Source of the DNA: an uncultured Muribaculaceae bacterium
GTDB taxonomy: Bacteria; Bacteroidota; Bacteroidia; Bacteroidales; Muribaculaceae
Direction of reading: 5' to 3'
Assembly: GCA_910584365.1 (NCBI GenBank)
Contig: CAJUAF010000024.1
Span: 1 to 38,267, forward strand
DNA: 38,267 nucleotides
Within the stretch, counting starts at the first letter, position 1. Every line of letters begins with the position of its first letter. Of the stretch, positions 18,011-25,925 are shown piece after piece. A program made the translations under genes and the position numbers. The notes beneath the pieces were generated by a model. It saw nothing but the letters and a program-made list of their open reading frames with translations. It was not told the DNA's origin and ran no database searches.

Positions 18011-18546
18011 GTACAACACTCCAGAAAAAATACGAAGAGACCATCGCGCCCGCTATGACCAAGGAGTTCAATTACACGACTCCCATGCAGGTGCCCCGTC
18101 TGAAGAAGATCGTAATCAACCAGGGCCTCGGCGAAGCTACCCAGGATAAGAAAATCATCGAGACTGCCATCAACGAGCTTACAGCCATCACCGGTCAGAA
18201 AGCCGTGCAGACCCTCTCGAAGAAAGACATCTCCAACTTCAAGGTCCGCAAAAAGATGCCCATCGGCGCCCGCGTGACCCTGCGCCGCGACAAGATGTAT
18301 GAGTTCCTTGAAAGACTCGTGCGCGTGGCTCTGCCCCGTATCCGCGACTTCAAGGGTATCGAAGGCAAGCTCGACGGCCGCGGTAACTACACCCTCGGCA
18401 TCACCGAGCAGATCATCTTCCCCGAAATCAACATCGACAACATCTCCAAGCTCATGGGTATGAACATCACCTTCGTTACCTCGGCCAACACCGACGAAGA
18501 AGGCTACGCTCTGCTCAAGCACTTCGGCCTCCCCTTCAAGAAATAA
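18007..18546 (+). CDS. rplE: Large ribosomal subunit protein L5 (uL5)
   Basis: 179 residues. It binds 5S rRNA and contacts P-site tRNA. Motifs: PRLKKIVINQGLGEATQDKK, FKVRKKMPIGARVTLR and NYTLGITEQIIFPEI. Start overlaps the rplX stop by 4 bases. It is the last gene before a 561-base break in the operon; in most bacteria rpsN follows at once. Confidence 0.98.
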   Translation: MSTTLQKKYEETIAPAMTKEFNYTTPMQVPRLKKIVINQGLGEATQDKKIIETAINELTAITGQKAVQTLSKKDISNFKVRKKMPIGARVTLRRDKMYEFLERLVRVALPRIRDFKGIEGKLDGRGNYTLGITEQIIFPEINIDNISKLMGMNITFVTSANTDEEGYALLKHFGLPFKK

Positions 18547-18583
18547 ACCCTCAGGCCGCAGTCAGGGCTGATCCCTCACAATA

Positions 18584-18621
18584 CGAGGCGTCGCTTCTCT
18601 TTCCCGGGATGCGACGCCTCG
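18584..18621 (+). terminator. Perfect 11-bp hairpin after rplE, possible terminator without U tract
   Basis: CGAGGCGTCGC (18584-18594) pairs exactly with GCGACGCCTCG (18611-18621) around a 16-base loop, 37 bases after the rplE stop. The following bases are CTGTATTCC, so the U tract of an intrinsic terminator is missing. It may be a weak terminator or a 3'-end stabilising or processing element. Confidence 0.45.
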
Positions 18622-18714
18622 CTGTATTCCATGAGCTGACGGCCGGCTCCGGATGATTTAACAAAGTTTAACTATGATTTAAGGCTTATGCAGGGGGATG
18701 GGAGGGGTGAACTC

Positions 18715-18745
18715 TTTGTAATTCAGGAAAAAATTACGAACTTTG
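18715..18745 (+). promoter_or_regulatory. Candidate internal promoter for rpsN and downstream genes
   Basis: TTTG (18715-18718), 19 bases, then GAACTTTG (18738-18745). This differs from TAnnTTTG only in the first base and shares AACTTTGCA with the rpsL promoter box and its next two bases. It lies in an AT-rich stretch inside an otherwise GC-rich spacer. Transcription would start near 18751. Confidence 0.55.
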
Positions 18746-18750
18746 CAGTC

Positions 18751-19107
18751 GATTTAGAGGCCGATGACGCGCCGGAGGGCGCTCGGACGGAGTCCGGAGG
18801 CTGCCGCGGGCAGCTCTGCGCGGGATTCCCGAGGCCGCCGGGCTTCCATGGGAGCCACTGTAAATCACAGCCATACGGTGCTTGCGGTTCTGAGGTACTT
18901 CCCGCCGCTTCTTTTGAAGTGACGATTTTGCGGGAAGCAGTGATGAATCGGAAGTTTTCTATATGTTGCAGCCCCGCCGGTTCCGGTCCGCTCCCCCCCC
19001 AGGGCGCCGACCCCGCCCGGAACGCTCACCGGAAAGCCTAAATCGATGTAAACCAACAGAAATCAATTGTATTAATCAACCATATTATTAATCGTTAACT
19101 TCAGGAC
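18751..19107 (+). promoter_or_regulatory. Long structured leader upstream of rpsN
   Basis: About 357 bases without a supported gene. Hairpins visible by eye: GCTGCC-GCG-GGCAGC near 18800; GGCTTC-CATG-GGAGCC at 18841-18856; and a larger one in which CTTCCCGC (18898-18905) pairs with GCGGGAAG (18930-18937), enclosing CTTC-TTTT-GAAG (18908-18919). The last 60 bases before rpsN are AT-rich and open. A cis-acting site for a ribosomal protein is plausible, but no known motif was recognised. A frame of 117 codons crosses the region but has no protein-like features. Confidence 0.4.
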
Positions 19108-19377
19108 ATGGCAAAAGAATCAATGAAAGCCCGCGAAGTGAAGCGCGCGAAGCTTGTCGCCAAGTATGCCGCCAAGAAAGCCGCCCTCAAGGCTGCCGGC
19201 GACTACGAAGCCCTTCAGCTTCTCCCCAAGAACGCATCCAGCGTGCGCCTCCACAACCGCTGCTCCATCACCGGCCGTCCCAAAGGCTACATCCGCCAGT
19301 TCGGCATCTCGCGTATCCAGTTCCGCGAAATGGCTTCGGCAGGCCTTATCCCCGGTGTGAAGAAAGCAAGCTGGTAA
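19108..19377 (+). CDS. rpsN: Small ribosomal subunit protein S14 (uS14), zinc-free form
   Basis: 89 residues. It helps assemble the 30S head. It is the long form without the CxxC..CxxC zinc site: only one Cys occurs, in LHNRCSITGRPKGYIRQFG. The end LIPGVKKASW is typical. It opens the second half of the ribosomal cluster after the long leader. A 119-base spacer with no recognised feature precedes rpsH. Confidence 0.97.
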   Translation: MAKESMKAREVKRAKLVAKYAAKKAALKAAGDYEALQLLPKNASSVRLHNRCSITGRPKGYIRQFGISRIQFREMASAGLIPGVKKASW

Positions 19378-19496
19378 GCTCCGCGGCCTCGTAGCGGGCG
19401 GAAGATCCCCCGGGTAAGCCCATTTTCTGCGGGACCCCCCGGAACGGCAATCCCCGTCCGGCCGCCAATCATCAATTTTTTAACAAAACCACAACA

Positions 19497-19895
19497 ATGA
19501 CAGATCCAATAGCAGATTATCTGACCAGATTGAGGAATGCCATCAAGGCCAACCACCGCGTGGTGGAGATTCCGGCCTCCAACCTCAAGAAGGAAATCAC
19601 CAAGATTCTCTTCGAGCAGGGTTACATCCTCAACTACAAGTTTATCGAAGGCGAGACTCCTTCGGGCACAATCAAGGTAGCTCTCAAGTATGACCCCGTT
19701 GACCGCGTCAACGCCATCAAGGGTCTCAAGCGCGTAAGCCGTCCCGGTCTGCGCCAGTACTGCGGCTACAAGTCGATTCCCCGAGTGCTTAACGGACTCG
19801 GTATCGCCATCCTCTCCACTTCCAAGGGTGTGATGACCAACAAAAAGGCCGCCCAGGAGAAGGTCGGCGGTGAAGTCCTGTGTTACGTTTATTAA
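19497..19895 (+). CDS. rpsH: Small ribosomal subunit protein S8 (uS8)
   Basis: 132 residues. It binds helix 21 of 16S rRNA; in E. coli it represses the spc operon by binding a copy of that helix at the rplE start. The start MTDPIADYLTRLRNAIKAN and the end ILSTSKGVMTNKKA..GGEVLCYVY are typical. I did not see an S8-like site at rplE here, but did not fold the RNA. Confidence 0.98.
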   Translation: MTDPIADYLTRLRNAIKANHRVVEIPASNLKKEITKILFEQGYILNYKFIEGETPSGTIKVALKYDPVDRVNAIKGLKRVSRPGLRQYCGYKSIPRVLNGLGIAILSTSKGVMTNKKAAQEKVGGEVLCYVY

Positions 19896-19898
19896 TCG

Positions 19899-19907
19899 AA
19901 AGGAGGA
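19899..19907 (+). promoter_or_regulatory. Consensus Shine-Dalgarno site of rplF
   Basis: AAAGGAGGA lies 9 bases before the rplF ATG (19917). It is the strongest such site in the operon and, with that of rplW, one of only two. Confidence 0.7.
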
Positions 19908-19916
19908 AGAAGCAAT

Positions 19917-20474
19917 ATGTCACGTATAGGTAAAGCCCCCATCGAAATCCCCGCAGGCGTAACCATCGATATCGCCAAAGACAATGTAGTCACCGTAAAA
20001 GGCCCCAAGGGTACCCTTGTCCAGGCCGTGAATCCCGAATTCGAGGTTAAGATCGAAGACGGTCATCTCCATGTGAACCGTCCCTCCGACGACCGCGAGC
20101 ATCGCGCCCAGCACGGTCTGTACCGTTCGCTGCTCCACAACATGGTGGTAGGCGTGTCGACCGGTTACCGCAAGGAAATGGAACTCGTCGGTGTAGGTTA
20201 CCGCGCCTCGGCCACGGGCCAGGTCCTGGAACTCTCCCTGGGTTTCTCCCACGCCATCTTCATCAAACTTCCCGCCGAGATCAAGGTGGAAGCCAAGTCG
20301 GAACGTAACAAGAACCCCCTGATCATCCTCGAGAGCGACGACAAGCAGCTCCTGGGCCAGGTGTGCGCCAAGATCCGTTCCCTGCGCAAGCCCGAACCCT
20401 ACAAGGGTAAAGGTATCAAGTTTGTTGGCGAGGTTATCCGTCGCAAGAGCGGCAAGACAGCCGGTGCCAAGTAA
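19917..20474 (+). CDS. rplF: Large ribosomal subunit protein L6 (uL6)
   Basis: 185 residues. It lies near the sarcin-ricin loop and the EF-G site. Start MSRIGKAPIEIPAGV, middle GYRKEMELVGVGYRAS and end PEPYKGKGIKF are typical. It has a strong Shine-Dalgarno sequence, unusual for this phylum, only 21 bases after the rpsH stop. Confidence 0.98.
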   Translation: MSRIGKAPIEIPAGVTIDIAKDNVVTVKGPKGTLVQAVNPEFEVKIEDGHLHVNRPSDDREHRAQHGLYRSLLHNMVVGVSTGYRKEMELVGVGYRASATGQVLELSLGFSHAIFIKLPAEIKVEAKSERNKNPLIILESDDKQLLGQVCAKIRSLRKPEPYKGKGIKFVGEVIRRKSGKTAGAK

Positions 20475-20510
20475 ACATAAAACGTTGAATCTTTACAGAC
20501 TACAACCACA

Positions 20511-20852
20511 ATGATCTCAAAGCAAGAAAGAAGAAATAAAATCAAGGCACGTATCCGCGGCCGCATCTCCGGCACCGCCGCCCGCCCCCGCATGACCGTG
20601 TTCCGTTCCAACAAGCAGATTTACGTCCAGCTTGTTGACGACCTCAAGGGCCAGACCCTGGCCAGCGCTTCCTCCAAGGGAATCGCCGAGGGAACAAAGA
20701 CTGAAATTGCCGCTAAAGTAGGAAAAGCCATCGCCGAGAAGGCCCTGGCTGCCGGATACGAAACCGTAGTGTTCGACCGTAACGGCTACCTTTTCCACGG
20801 CCGAGTTAAATCACTGGCTGACGCTGCTCGCGAAGGCGGACTTAAATTCTAA
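20511..20852 (+). CDS. rplR: Large ribosomal subunit protein L18 (uL18)
   Basis: 113 residues. It carries 5S rRNA into the 50S subunit. The family motif RPRMTVFRSNKQIYVQLVDD and the end FDRNGYLFHGRVKSLADAAREGG are present. The rpsE ATG comes 6 bases after its stop. Confidence 0.97.
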   Translation: MISKQERRNKIKARIRGRISGTAARPRMTVFRSNKQIYVQLVDDLKGQTLASASSKGIAEGTKTEIAAKVGKAIAEKALAAGYETVVFDRNGYLFHGRVKSLADAAREGGLKF

Positions 20853-20858
20853 ACAGCT

Positions 20859-21377
20859 ATGGTAAATAAGAACAACCGCGTTAAGTCAACCAACGACATA
20901 GAACTCAAGGACCGCCTGGTAGCCATCAACCGCGTTACCAAAGTTACCAAGGGTGGACGTACGTTCACTTTCGCCGCCATCGTGGTGGTAGGTAACGAAG
21001 ACGGCATCATCGGCTGGGGCCTGGGCAAAGCCAACGAAGTCACCGCCGCTATCGCCAAAGGCGTAGAATCCGCCAAGAAGAACCTTATCCGCGTGCCCGT
21101 CCACAAGGGTACGATCCCCCACGAACAGTATGCCAAATTCGGCGGCTCGCGCGTGCTTCTCAAGCCCGCCAGCCACGGTACCGGTGTGAAGGCCGGCGGC
21201 GCCATGCGTGCCGTACTCGAAAGCGTGGGTATCACCGACGTGCTTGCCAAGTCGAAGGGTTCCTCCAACCCCCACAACCTTGTCAAGGCTACCATCGCCG
21301 CCCTCGGCGAGATGCGCTCGCCCGCCCAGGTTGCCCAGAACCGCGGCATCTCCGTCAACCAGGTATTCAACGGCTAA
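20859..21377 (+). CDS. rpsE: Small ribosomal subunit protein S5 (uS5)
   Basis: 172 residues. It acts in decoding accuracy and at the mRNA entry. The double-stranded RNA-binding-like N-terminal part (INRVTKVTKGGRTFTFAAI) contains the loop where spectinomycin-resistance changes occur; it looks normal. The C-terminal part reads GTGVKAGGAMRAVLESVGI. Confidence 0.98.
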   Translation: MVNKNNRVKSTNDIELKDRLVAINRVTKVTKGGRTFTFAAIVVVGNEDGIIGWGLGKANEVTAAIAKGVESAKKNLIRVPVHKGTIPHEQYAKFGGSRVLLKPASHGTGVKAGGAMRAVLESVGITDVLAKSKGSSNPHNLVKATIAALGEMRSPAQVAQNRGISVNQVFNG

Positions 21378-21397
21378 TCTTCATCGAAGCTACAACA

Positions 21398-21577
21398 ATG
21401 GCACAGATTAAAATCAAGCAGATAAAGAGCCGCATCGGCGCCCCGGCTGTGCAGAAGCGCACCCTCGACGCCCTCGGCCTCAAGAAAATGAATCACGAGG
21501 TTGTCAAGGAAGACACCCCCTCCGTGATGGGTATGGTAAACCGTGTTCGTCATTTGGTAGAAGTGACCAACGCTTAA
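21398..21577 (+). CDS. rpmD: Large ribosomal subunit protein L30 (uL30)
   Basis: 59 residues, the short bacterial form. It begins MAQIKIKQIKSRIGAP, has QKRTLDALGLKKMN in the middle and ends VRHLVEVTNA. It fills the gap between rpsE and rplO, the expected place, with 20 bases before and 26 after. A binding protein on the 50S subunit near 5S rRNA. Confidence 0.96.
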   Translation: MAQIKIKQIKSRIGAPAVQKRTLDALGLKKMNHEVVKEDTPSVMGMVNRVRHLVEVTNA

Positions 21578-21603
21578 TCAATATCTTCAGTATTCAAGCA
21601 ACT

Positions 21604-22053
21604 ATGGATTTAAGTAACTTAAAACCCGCCGTAGGCGCCACCACCCGCTCGACCCGCATCGGCCGCGGACCCGGCTCCGGCAAGGGTGGAACATCTACCC
21701 GCGGACACAAGGGCGCCAAGTCGCGCTCCGGCTATAAACGTAAAATCGGTTTCGAAGGCGGTCAGATGCCTCTGCAGCGCCGTCTGCCGAAATTCGGTTT
21801 CAAGAATATCAGCCGTGTGGAATACAAGGCTATCAACCTTTCCGTTCTGGAAGCTCTCGCAGCTGAAAAGAACCTGGAGAAAATCGGTCTCGATGACCTG
21901 CGCGCAGCAGGCTTCATCAACCGCAAGCAGCTGGTCAAGATCCTGGCCAACGGCGCTGTAACCCGCGCTCTCCAGGTAGAAGCCAACGCTTTCTCGGCCG
22001 CAGCCGAAAAGGCCATCACCGAAGCCGGCGGCTCGGTCTCCAAAGTGAAGTAA
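21604..22053 (+). CDS. rplO: Large ribosomal subunit protein L15 (uL15)
   Basis: 149 residues. A late-assembly 50S protein. The glycine- and arginine-rich N-terminus (RIGRGPGSGKGGTSTRGHKG) threads into 23S rRNA. The C-terminal globular part follows (VTRALQVEANAFSAAAEKAI). secY follows after 38 bases, the usual order. Confidence 0.98.
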   Translation: MDLSNLKPAVGATTRSTRIGRGPGSGKGGTSTRGHKGAKSRSGYKRKIGFEGGQMPLQRRLPKFGFKNISRVEYKAINLSVLEALAAEKNLEKIGLDDLRAAGFINRKQLVKILANGAVTRALQVEANAFSAAAEKAITEAGGSVSKVK

Positions 22054-22091
22054 ACTCCCCTCTCCATCAGCTAACAAGCTTCCAAAAGTAA

Positions 22092-23441
22092 ATGAAATTC
22101 GTTCAAACCCTCAAAAACATCTGGACTATCCAGGAGCTGCGCCAGCGACTGACAATCACTGTGCTTCTCGTGCTGGTCTACCGTCTTGGCTGCTACGTGG
22201 TCCTGCCGGGCATCAATCCCGCTGACCTCGAGGCCATGACAAACTTCACCAACAAGAGCGGCCTGATGCAGCTTCTCGACATGTTCTCAGGCGGAGCCTT
22301 CTCCCAGGCATCGATTTTCGCCCTCGGTATCATGCCCTATATCACAGCGTCCATCGTGATCCAGCTGGCCGGCATGGTGCTGCCTTCCTTCCAGAAGATG
22401 CAGCGCGAAGGCGAGAGCGGCCGTCAGAAGCTCAATCAGTACACCCGCTATCTTACCGTACTGATTCTCCTGGTCCAGGGTCCCGCTTACCTTTTCAACC
22501 TGCGTCAGCAGATTGTGAACGCCGGCGGTACCAGCGACATGGGTATCTGGATGGTGATGTTCCTGACGGTAATCCTCGCAGCCGGCTCCATGTTCATCAT
22601 GTGGCTCGGCGAGAGAATCACCGACCGCGGTATCGGCAACGGTATCTCGTTCATCATCCTGGTGGGTATCATCGCCCGCCTGCCGATGGCCCTGTTCTAC
22701 GAGTTCACCAGCCGTCTGCCGGGGTCGACAGGTTCTGAAGGCGGTCTGATAATGTTCATCGTCGAAATTGTCCTTCTGTTCGCCGTGACCGTGGGCGCAG
22801 TCCTTCTGGTCCAGGGAACCCGCAAGGTGCCCGTACAGTACGCCAAGCGTATCGTGGGCAACAAGCAGGTAGGCGGTGTACGCCAGTACATCCCCCTGAA
22901 GGTCAACGCCGCCGGCGTAATGCCCATCATCTTCGCCCAGGCCATCATGTTCATCCCCTTGACCCTCTCGGGCTTCGGGGCCCGCGAAGGTGCCACCGGC
23001 TTCTTCGCCACTTTCGCCGACATCAACGGATTCTGGTATAACTTCGTCTATTTCATCCTGATTGTAGCCTTCACCTACTTCTACACCGCCATCACCGTGC
23101 GTCCCACCCAGATGGCTGAGGACATGAAGCGCAACAACGGATTCATCCCCGGCGTCAAGCCCGGCAAGAAGACGGCCGAATACCTCGACTCCATCATGTC
23201 GCGCATCACCCTGCCCGGCTCCCTCTTCCTCGGCATCGTGGCTATCCTTCCGGCTTTCGCCCGCCTGTTCGGCATCAGCCAGAACTTCGCGCAGTTCTTC
23301 GGAGGAACATCCCTGCTGATTATGGTAGGTGTCGTTCTCGATACCCTCCAGCAGATTGAGTCGCACCTGATGATGCACCACTATGACGGACTGATGAAAG
23401 ACGGCAAAATCAAAGGCCGCACCACCGGTTCCGCCTACTAA
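22092..23441 (+). CDS. secY: Protein translocase subunit SecY
   Basis: 449 residues with ten membrane helices. It forms the protein-conducting channel with SecE and SecG. The start (MKFVQTLKNIWTIQELRQR) and helix 2/plug region (GGAFSQASIFALGIMPYITASI) fit the family, as do the cytosolic loop GTRKVPVQYAKRI and the late NNGFIPGVKPGKKTAEYL. The signal-peptide proteins in this window would pass through it. Confidence 0.98.
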   Translation: MKFVQTLKNIWTIQELRQRLTITVLLVLVYRLGCYVVLPGINPADLEAMTNFTNKSGLMQLLDMFSGGAFSQASIFALGIMPYITASIVIQLAGMVLPSFQKMQREGESGRQKLNQYTRYLTVLILLVQGPAYLFNLRQQIVNAGGTSDMGIWMVMFLTVILAAGSMFIMWLGERITDRGIGNGISFIILVGIIARLPMALFYEFTSRLPGSTGSEGGLIMFIVEIVLLFAVTVGAVLLVQGTRKVPVQYAKRIVGNKQVGGVRQYIPLKVNAAGVMPIIFAQAIMFIPLTLSGFGAREGATGFFATFADINGFWYNFVYFILIVAFTYFYTAITVRPTQMAEDMKRNNGFIPGVKPGKKTAEYLDSIMSRITLPGSLFLGIVAILPAFARLFGISQNFAQFFGGTSLLIMVGVVLDTLQQIESHLMMHHYDGLMKDGKIKGRTTGSAY

Positions 23442-23525
23442 CAGTCAACCCAACCCGCTTATTTCACCCGCTGCCCGAAGGCGCCCCAAGAGGCTCCCGA
23501 AGGCAGGGGGTAATATACTGAAAAG

Positions 23526-24308
23526 ATGATTTACCTCAAGACACCCGACGAAATCGACAAGATGCGCAAAGCCTGCGAGCTTACCAGCCTCACCCTGGGG
23601 CAGGTGGCGCGGATGATACAGCCGGGTGTGCCCACCCACCGCCTCGACACCTGCGCCCGCGAGTTCATCGTGGCCAACGGCGGCCGCCCCGCCTGCCTGG
23701 GCTACGGCGGTTTTCCCGGCACGATATGCGTGGAGGTCAACGAGACAGTGGTCCACGGCTTCCCCTCGACCTACACCCTCCGGGAAGGGGATATCGTCGG
23801 CATCGACCTGGTGGTCGAGCTTGACGGATACCACGGCGATATGTGCTATACGTTCCCCGTCGGGGAAGTTTCCCCCGAGGTAATGAACCTCCTGACGACA
23901 ACCAAGGAATCCCTCTACAAAGGAATCGACGCCTGCCGGGAGGGACACCGCCTGGGAGATATCTGCAACGCGGTCCAGACCTACTGCGAGAAGCGCGGAT
24001 ACTCTATCGTCAGGGAAATGTGCGGCCATGGTATCGGACGCAAGATGCATGAAGACCCCGAGATTCCCAACTACGGACGTCGCGGCACAGGACCGCTGCT
24101 GAAAAACGGGATGTGTCTGGCGATCGAGCCGATGGTCAACATGGGAAGCAGAAACATCGTGATAGAGTCCGACGGCTGGAACTGCCGCACCCGCGACCGC
24201 AAGCCCTCGGCCCATTACGAACACACCGTGGCCATCCATGACGGGCAGACTGAGATTCTGACATCATTCGAGCCCATCCGCGAAGTCCTCGGTGACCGCT
24301 TCATCTGA
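23526..24308 (+). CDS. map: Methionine aminopeptidase, type I
   Basis: 260 residues. It removes the initiator Met from nascent proteins. All five metal ligands are present: D94 (GIDLVV), D105 (HGDMCY), H168 (CGHGIG), E201 (AIEPMV) and E232 (HYEHTV); the substrate-site His is H77 (VVHG). There is no N-terminal zinc-finger extension, so it is the short type Ia form. The 84-base gap after secY has a repeated CCCGAAGGC but no gene. Confidence 0.97.
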   Translation: MIYLKTPDEIDKMRKACELTSLTLGQVARMIQPGVPTHRLDTCAREFIVANGGRPACLGYGGFPGTICVEVNETVVHGFPSTYTLREGDIVGIDLVVELDGYHGDMCYTFPVGEVSPEVMNLLTTTKESLYKGIDACREGHRLGDICNAVQTYCEKRGYSIVREMCGHGIGRKMHEDPEIPNYGRRGTGPLLKNGMCLAIEPMVNMGSRNIVIESDGWNCRTRDRKPSAHYEHTVAIHDGQTEILTSFEPIREVLGDRFI

Positions 24309-24387
24309 TTTACTTAATCCCGGGCGCCACGCTCCGACGGAAGGCACGCCCGACAACAACACAATTTGATTCCTTTAGAGAAACTGT

Positions 24388-24606
24388 ATGTCAAAACAAT
24401 CGGCAATTGAACAAGACGGCGTCATTCTTGAAGCCCTTTCCAACGCTATGTTCCGCGTGGAGCTTGAGAACGGTCATGAAATCACAGCCCATATCTCGGG
24501 CAAGATGCGTATGCACTATATCAAGATTCTCCCCGGCGACAAAGTGAAGGTCGAGATGTCTCCCTACGACCTCTCTAAGGGTCGAATCGCGTTCCGTTAC
24601 AAGTAA
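24388..24606 (+). CDS. infA: Translation initiation factor IF-1
   Basis: 72 residues, a single OB (S1-type) fold that binds the A site during initiation. The sequence GVILEALSNAMFRVELENGHE, HISGKMRMHYIKILPGDKV and the end SKGRIAFRYK are typical and complete. rpmJ follows after 45 bases. Confidence 0.98.
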   Translation: MSKQSAIEQDGVILEALSNAMFRVELENGHEITAHISGKMRMHYIKILPGDKVKVEMSPYDLSKGRIAFRYK

Positions 24607-24651
24607 AGAAACAACGAACCATCAAATAATTCCAAACAACCTCAACTCACA

Positions 24652-24768
24652 ATGAAAGTAAGAGCTTCCATCAAGAAGCGCTCCGCCGACGACAAGATTG
24701 TCCGCCGCAAGGGACGCCTCTATGTGATCAACAAAAAGAATCCCAAAAACAAACAGCGTCAGGGATAA
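24652..24768 (+). CDS. rpmJ: Large ribosomal subunit protein L36 (bL36), zinc-free form
   Basis: 38 residues: starts MKVRASIKKRSADDK and ends NKKNPKNKQRQG. The C..C..C..H zinc ligands of the common form are replaced, so this is a zinc-independent version, as expected in Bacteroidales. It lies in the expected place between infA and rpsM. Confidence 0.95.
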   Translation: MKVRASIKKRSADDKIVRRKGRLYVINKKNPKNKQRQG

Positions 24769-24830
24769 CGGAAAGCTCCGTCTGCGAGCAGAAGCCGCCG
24801 GAGGAAGCCATCAAGGGGTTTGTCAGGATA

Positions 24831-24857
24831 TTGAGGACGCCCCGGAGCGTCCGTCAA
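24831..24857 (+). other. Hairpin between rpmJ and rpsM
   Basis: TTGAGGACGC (24831-24840) pairs with GCGTCC and TCAA (24847-24857, one bulged G) around a 6-base loop. It lies in the 169-base spacer 24769-24937, which has no gene. In E. coli this is the spc/alpha junction, where S4 acts on a leader, but I see no matching pseudoknot. No U tract follows. Confidence 0.4.
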
Positions 24858-24937
24858 TGAAACCCTACTGACCGTTTCGCCAATCTCCGGTTTTCTGTTG
24901 TCTCAACGTAAAACAAAATTACTCAACCAAAGCATTT

Positions 24938-25318
24938 ATGGCAGTAAGAATCGTGGGAGTTGACCTCCCCCAGAACAAACGAGGCGAAATCGCCTTGACC
25001 TACATCTTCGGCATCGGCCGCTCCGCAGCCAAAACCATCCTGGATAAAGCCGGTGTAGACGTGAACATCAAAGTGAAGGACTGGACCGACGACCAGGCTG
25101 CGAAAGTCCGCGAAGTCATCCAGGAAAACTACAAGGTGGAAGGTGACCTCCGCAGCGAAATCCAGCTCAACATCAAGCGCCTGATGGATATCGGCTGCTA
25201 CCGCGGCATCCGCCACCGCAACGGTCTTCCCGTACGCGGTCAGTCGACCAAGAACAACGCCCGTACCCGCAAGGGACGCAAGAAAACCGTCGCTAACAAG
25301 AAGAAAGCCACTAAATAA
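24938..25318 (+). CDS. rpsM: Small ribosomal subunit protein S13 (uS13)
   Basis: 126 residues. It makes the intersubunit bridges of the 30S head and contacts P-site tRNA. Start MAVRIVGVDLPQNKRGEIAL; helix-two-turn-helix region YIFGIGRSAAKTIL; motif GCYRGIRHRNGLPVRGQ; and a basic Lys/Ala-rich tail. First gene of the alpha block. Confidence 0.98.
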   Translation: MAVRIVGVDLPQNKRGEIALTYIFGIGRSAAKTILDKAGVDVNIKVKDWTDDQAAKVREVIQENYKVEGDLRSEIQLNIKRLMDIGCYRGIRHRNGLPVRGQSTKNNARTRKGRKKTVANKKKATK

Positions 25319-25339
25319 TCAATACCCCGTTAAAGTATT

Positions 25340-25729
25340 ATGGCAAAGAAAACAGTCGCAGCCAAAAAGCGCAACGTCAAGGTTGACGCAGCCGGACAGC
25401 TTCACGTTCACTCCTCTTTCAACAACATCATCGTGTGCTTAGCCAACAGCGAAGGACAGGTGATTTCCTGGTCTTCCGCAGGCAAGATGGGCTTCCGCGG
25501 TTCCAAGAAGAACACCCCCTACGCCGCTCAGATGGCTGCTCAGGATTGTGGCAAAGTCGCATACGACCTCGGCCTCCGCAAAGTAAAGGCTTACGTCAAA
25601 GGACCCGGCAACGGCCGTGAATCCGCCATCCGTACCGTACATGGAATGGGAATCGAAGTGACCGAAATCATCGACGTTACTCCGCTGCCCCACAACGGAT
25701 GCCGTCCTCCCAAACGTCGTCGCGTATAA
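25340..25729 (+). CDS. rpsK: Small ribosomal subunit protein S11 (uS11)
   Basis: 129 residues. It forms the 30S platform near the E site and Shine-Dalgarno helix. Core: HVHSSFNNIIVCLANSEG and WSSAGKMGFRGSKKNTPYAA; the end is VTPLPHNGCRPPKRRRV. The N-terminus is rich in Lys and Ala. A 196-base spacer without a gene follows (25730-25925); it is C-rich with a repeated GGTTCCG but no strong hairpin. Confidence 0.98.
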   Translation: MAKKTVAAKKRNVKVDAAGQLHVHSSFNNIIVCLANSEGQVISWSSAGKMGFRGSKKNTPYAAQMAAQDCGKVAYDLGLRKVKAYVKGPGNGRESAIRTVHGMGIEVTEIIDVTPLPHNGCRPPKRRRV

Positions 25730-25925
25730 TCCCGCCCGATTCACAAAGGCAGAAATCAACCCGGGAAAATTCCCCCCGCTGTCCCTCCGGCTTCCGATTA
25801 AGACGCCCCCGACACGAGGTTCCGCCAGTTGATGGTTCCGGGCCAAGGCAGGGCAACAGCCCCCCGCGCCCAGGCGGAAATCCGGAATTCTCCCAAAACA
25901 ACAAACTCCAAAAGTTAAAATACAA

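Noticed and set aside
18688..19041. 117-codon frame in the rplE-rpsN gap as a small gene
   Set aside because: Low-complexity Gly/Pro/Arg/Ser translation without start signal; it crosses the promoter and leader hairpins.
22287..23381. 364-codon frame opposite secY
   Set aside because: Hydrophilic antisense shadow, very rich in His, Asp and Glu, no motif.
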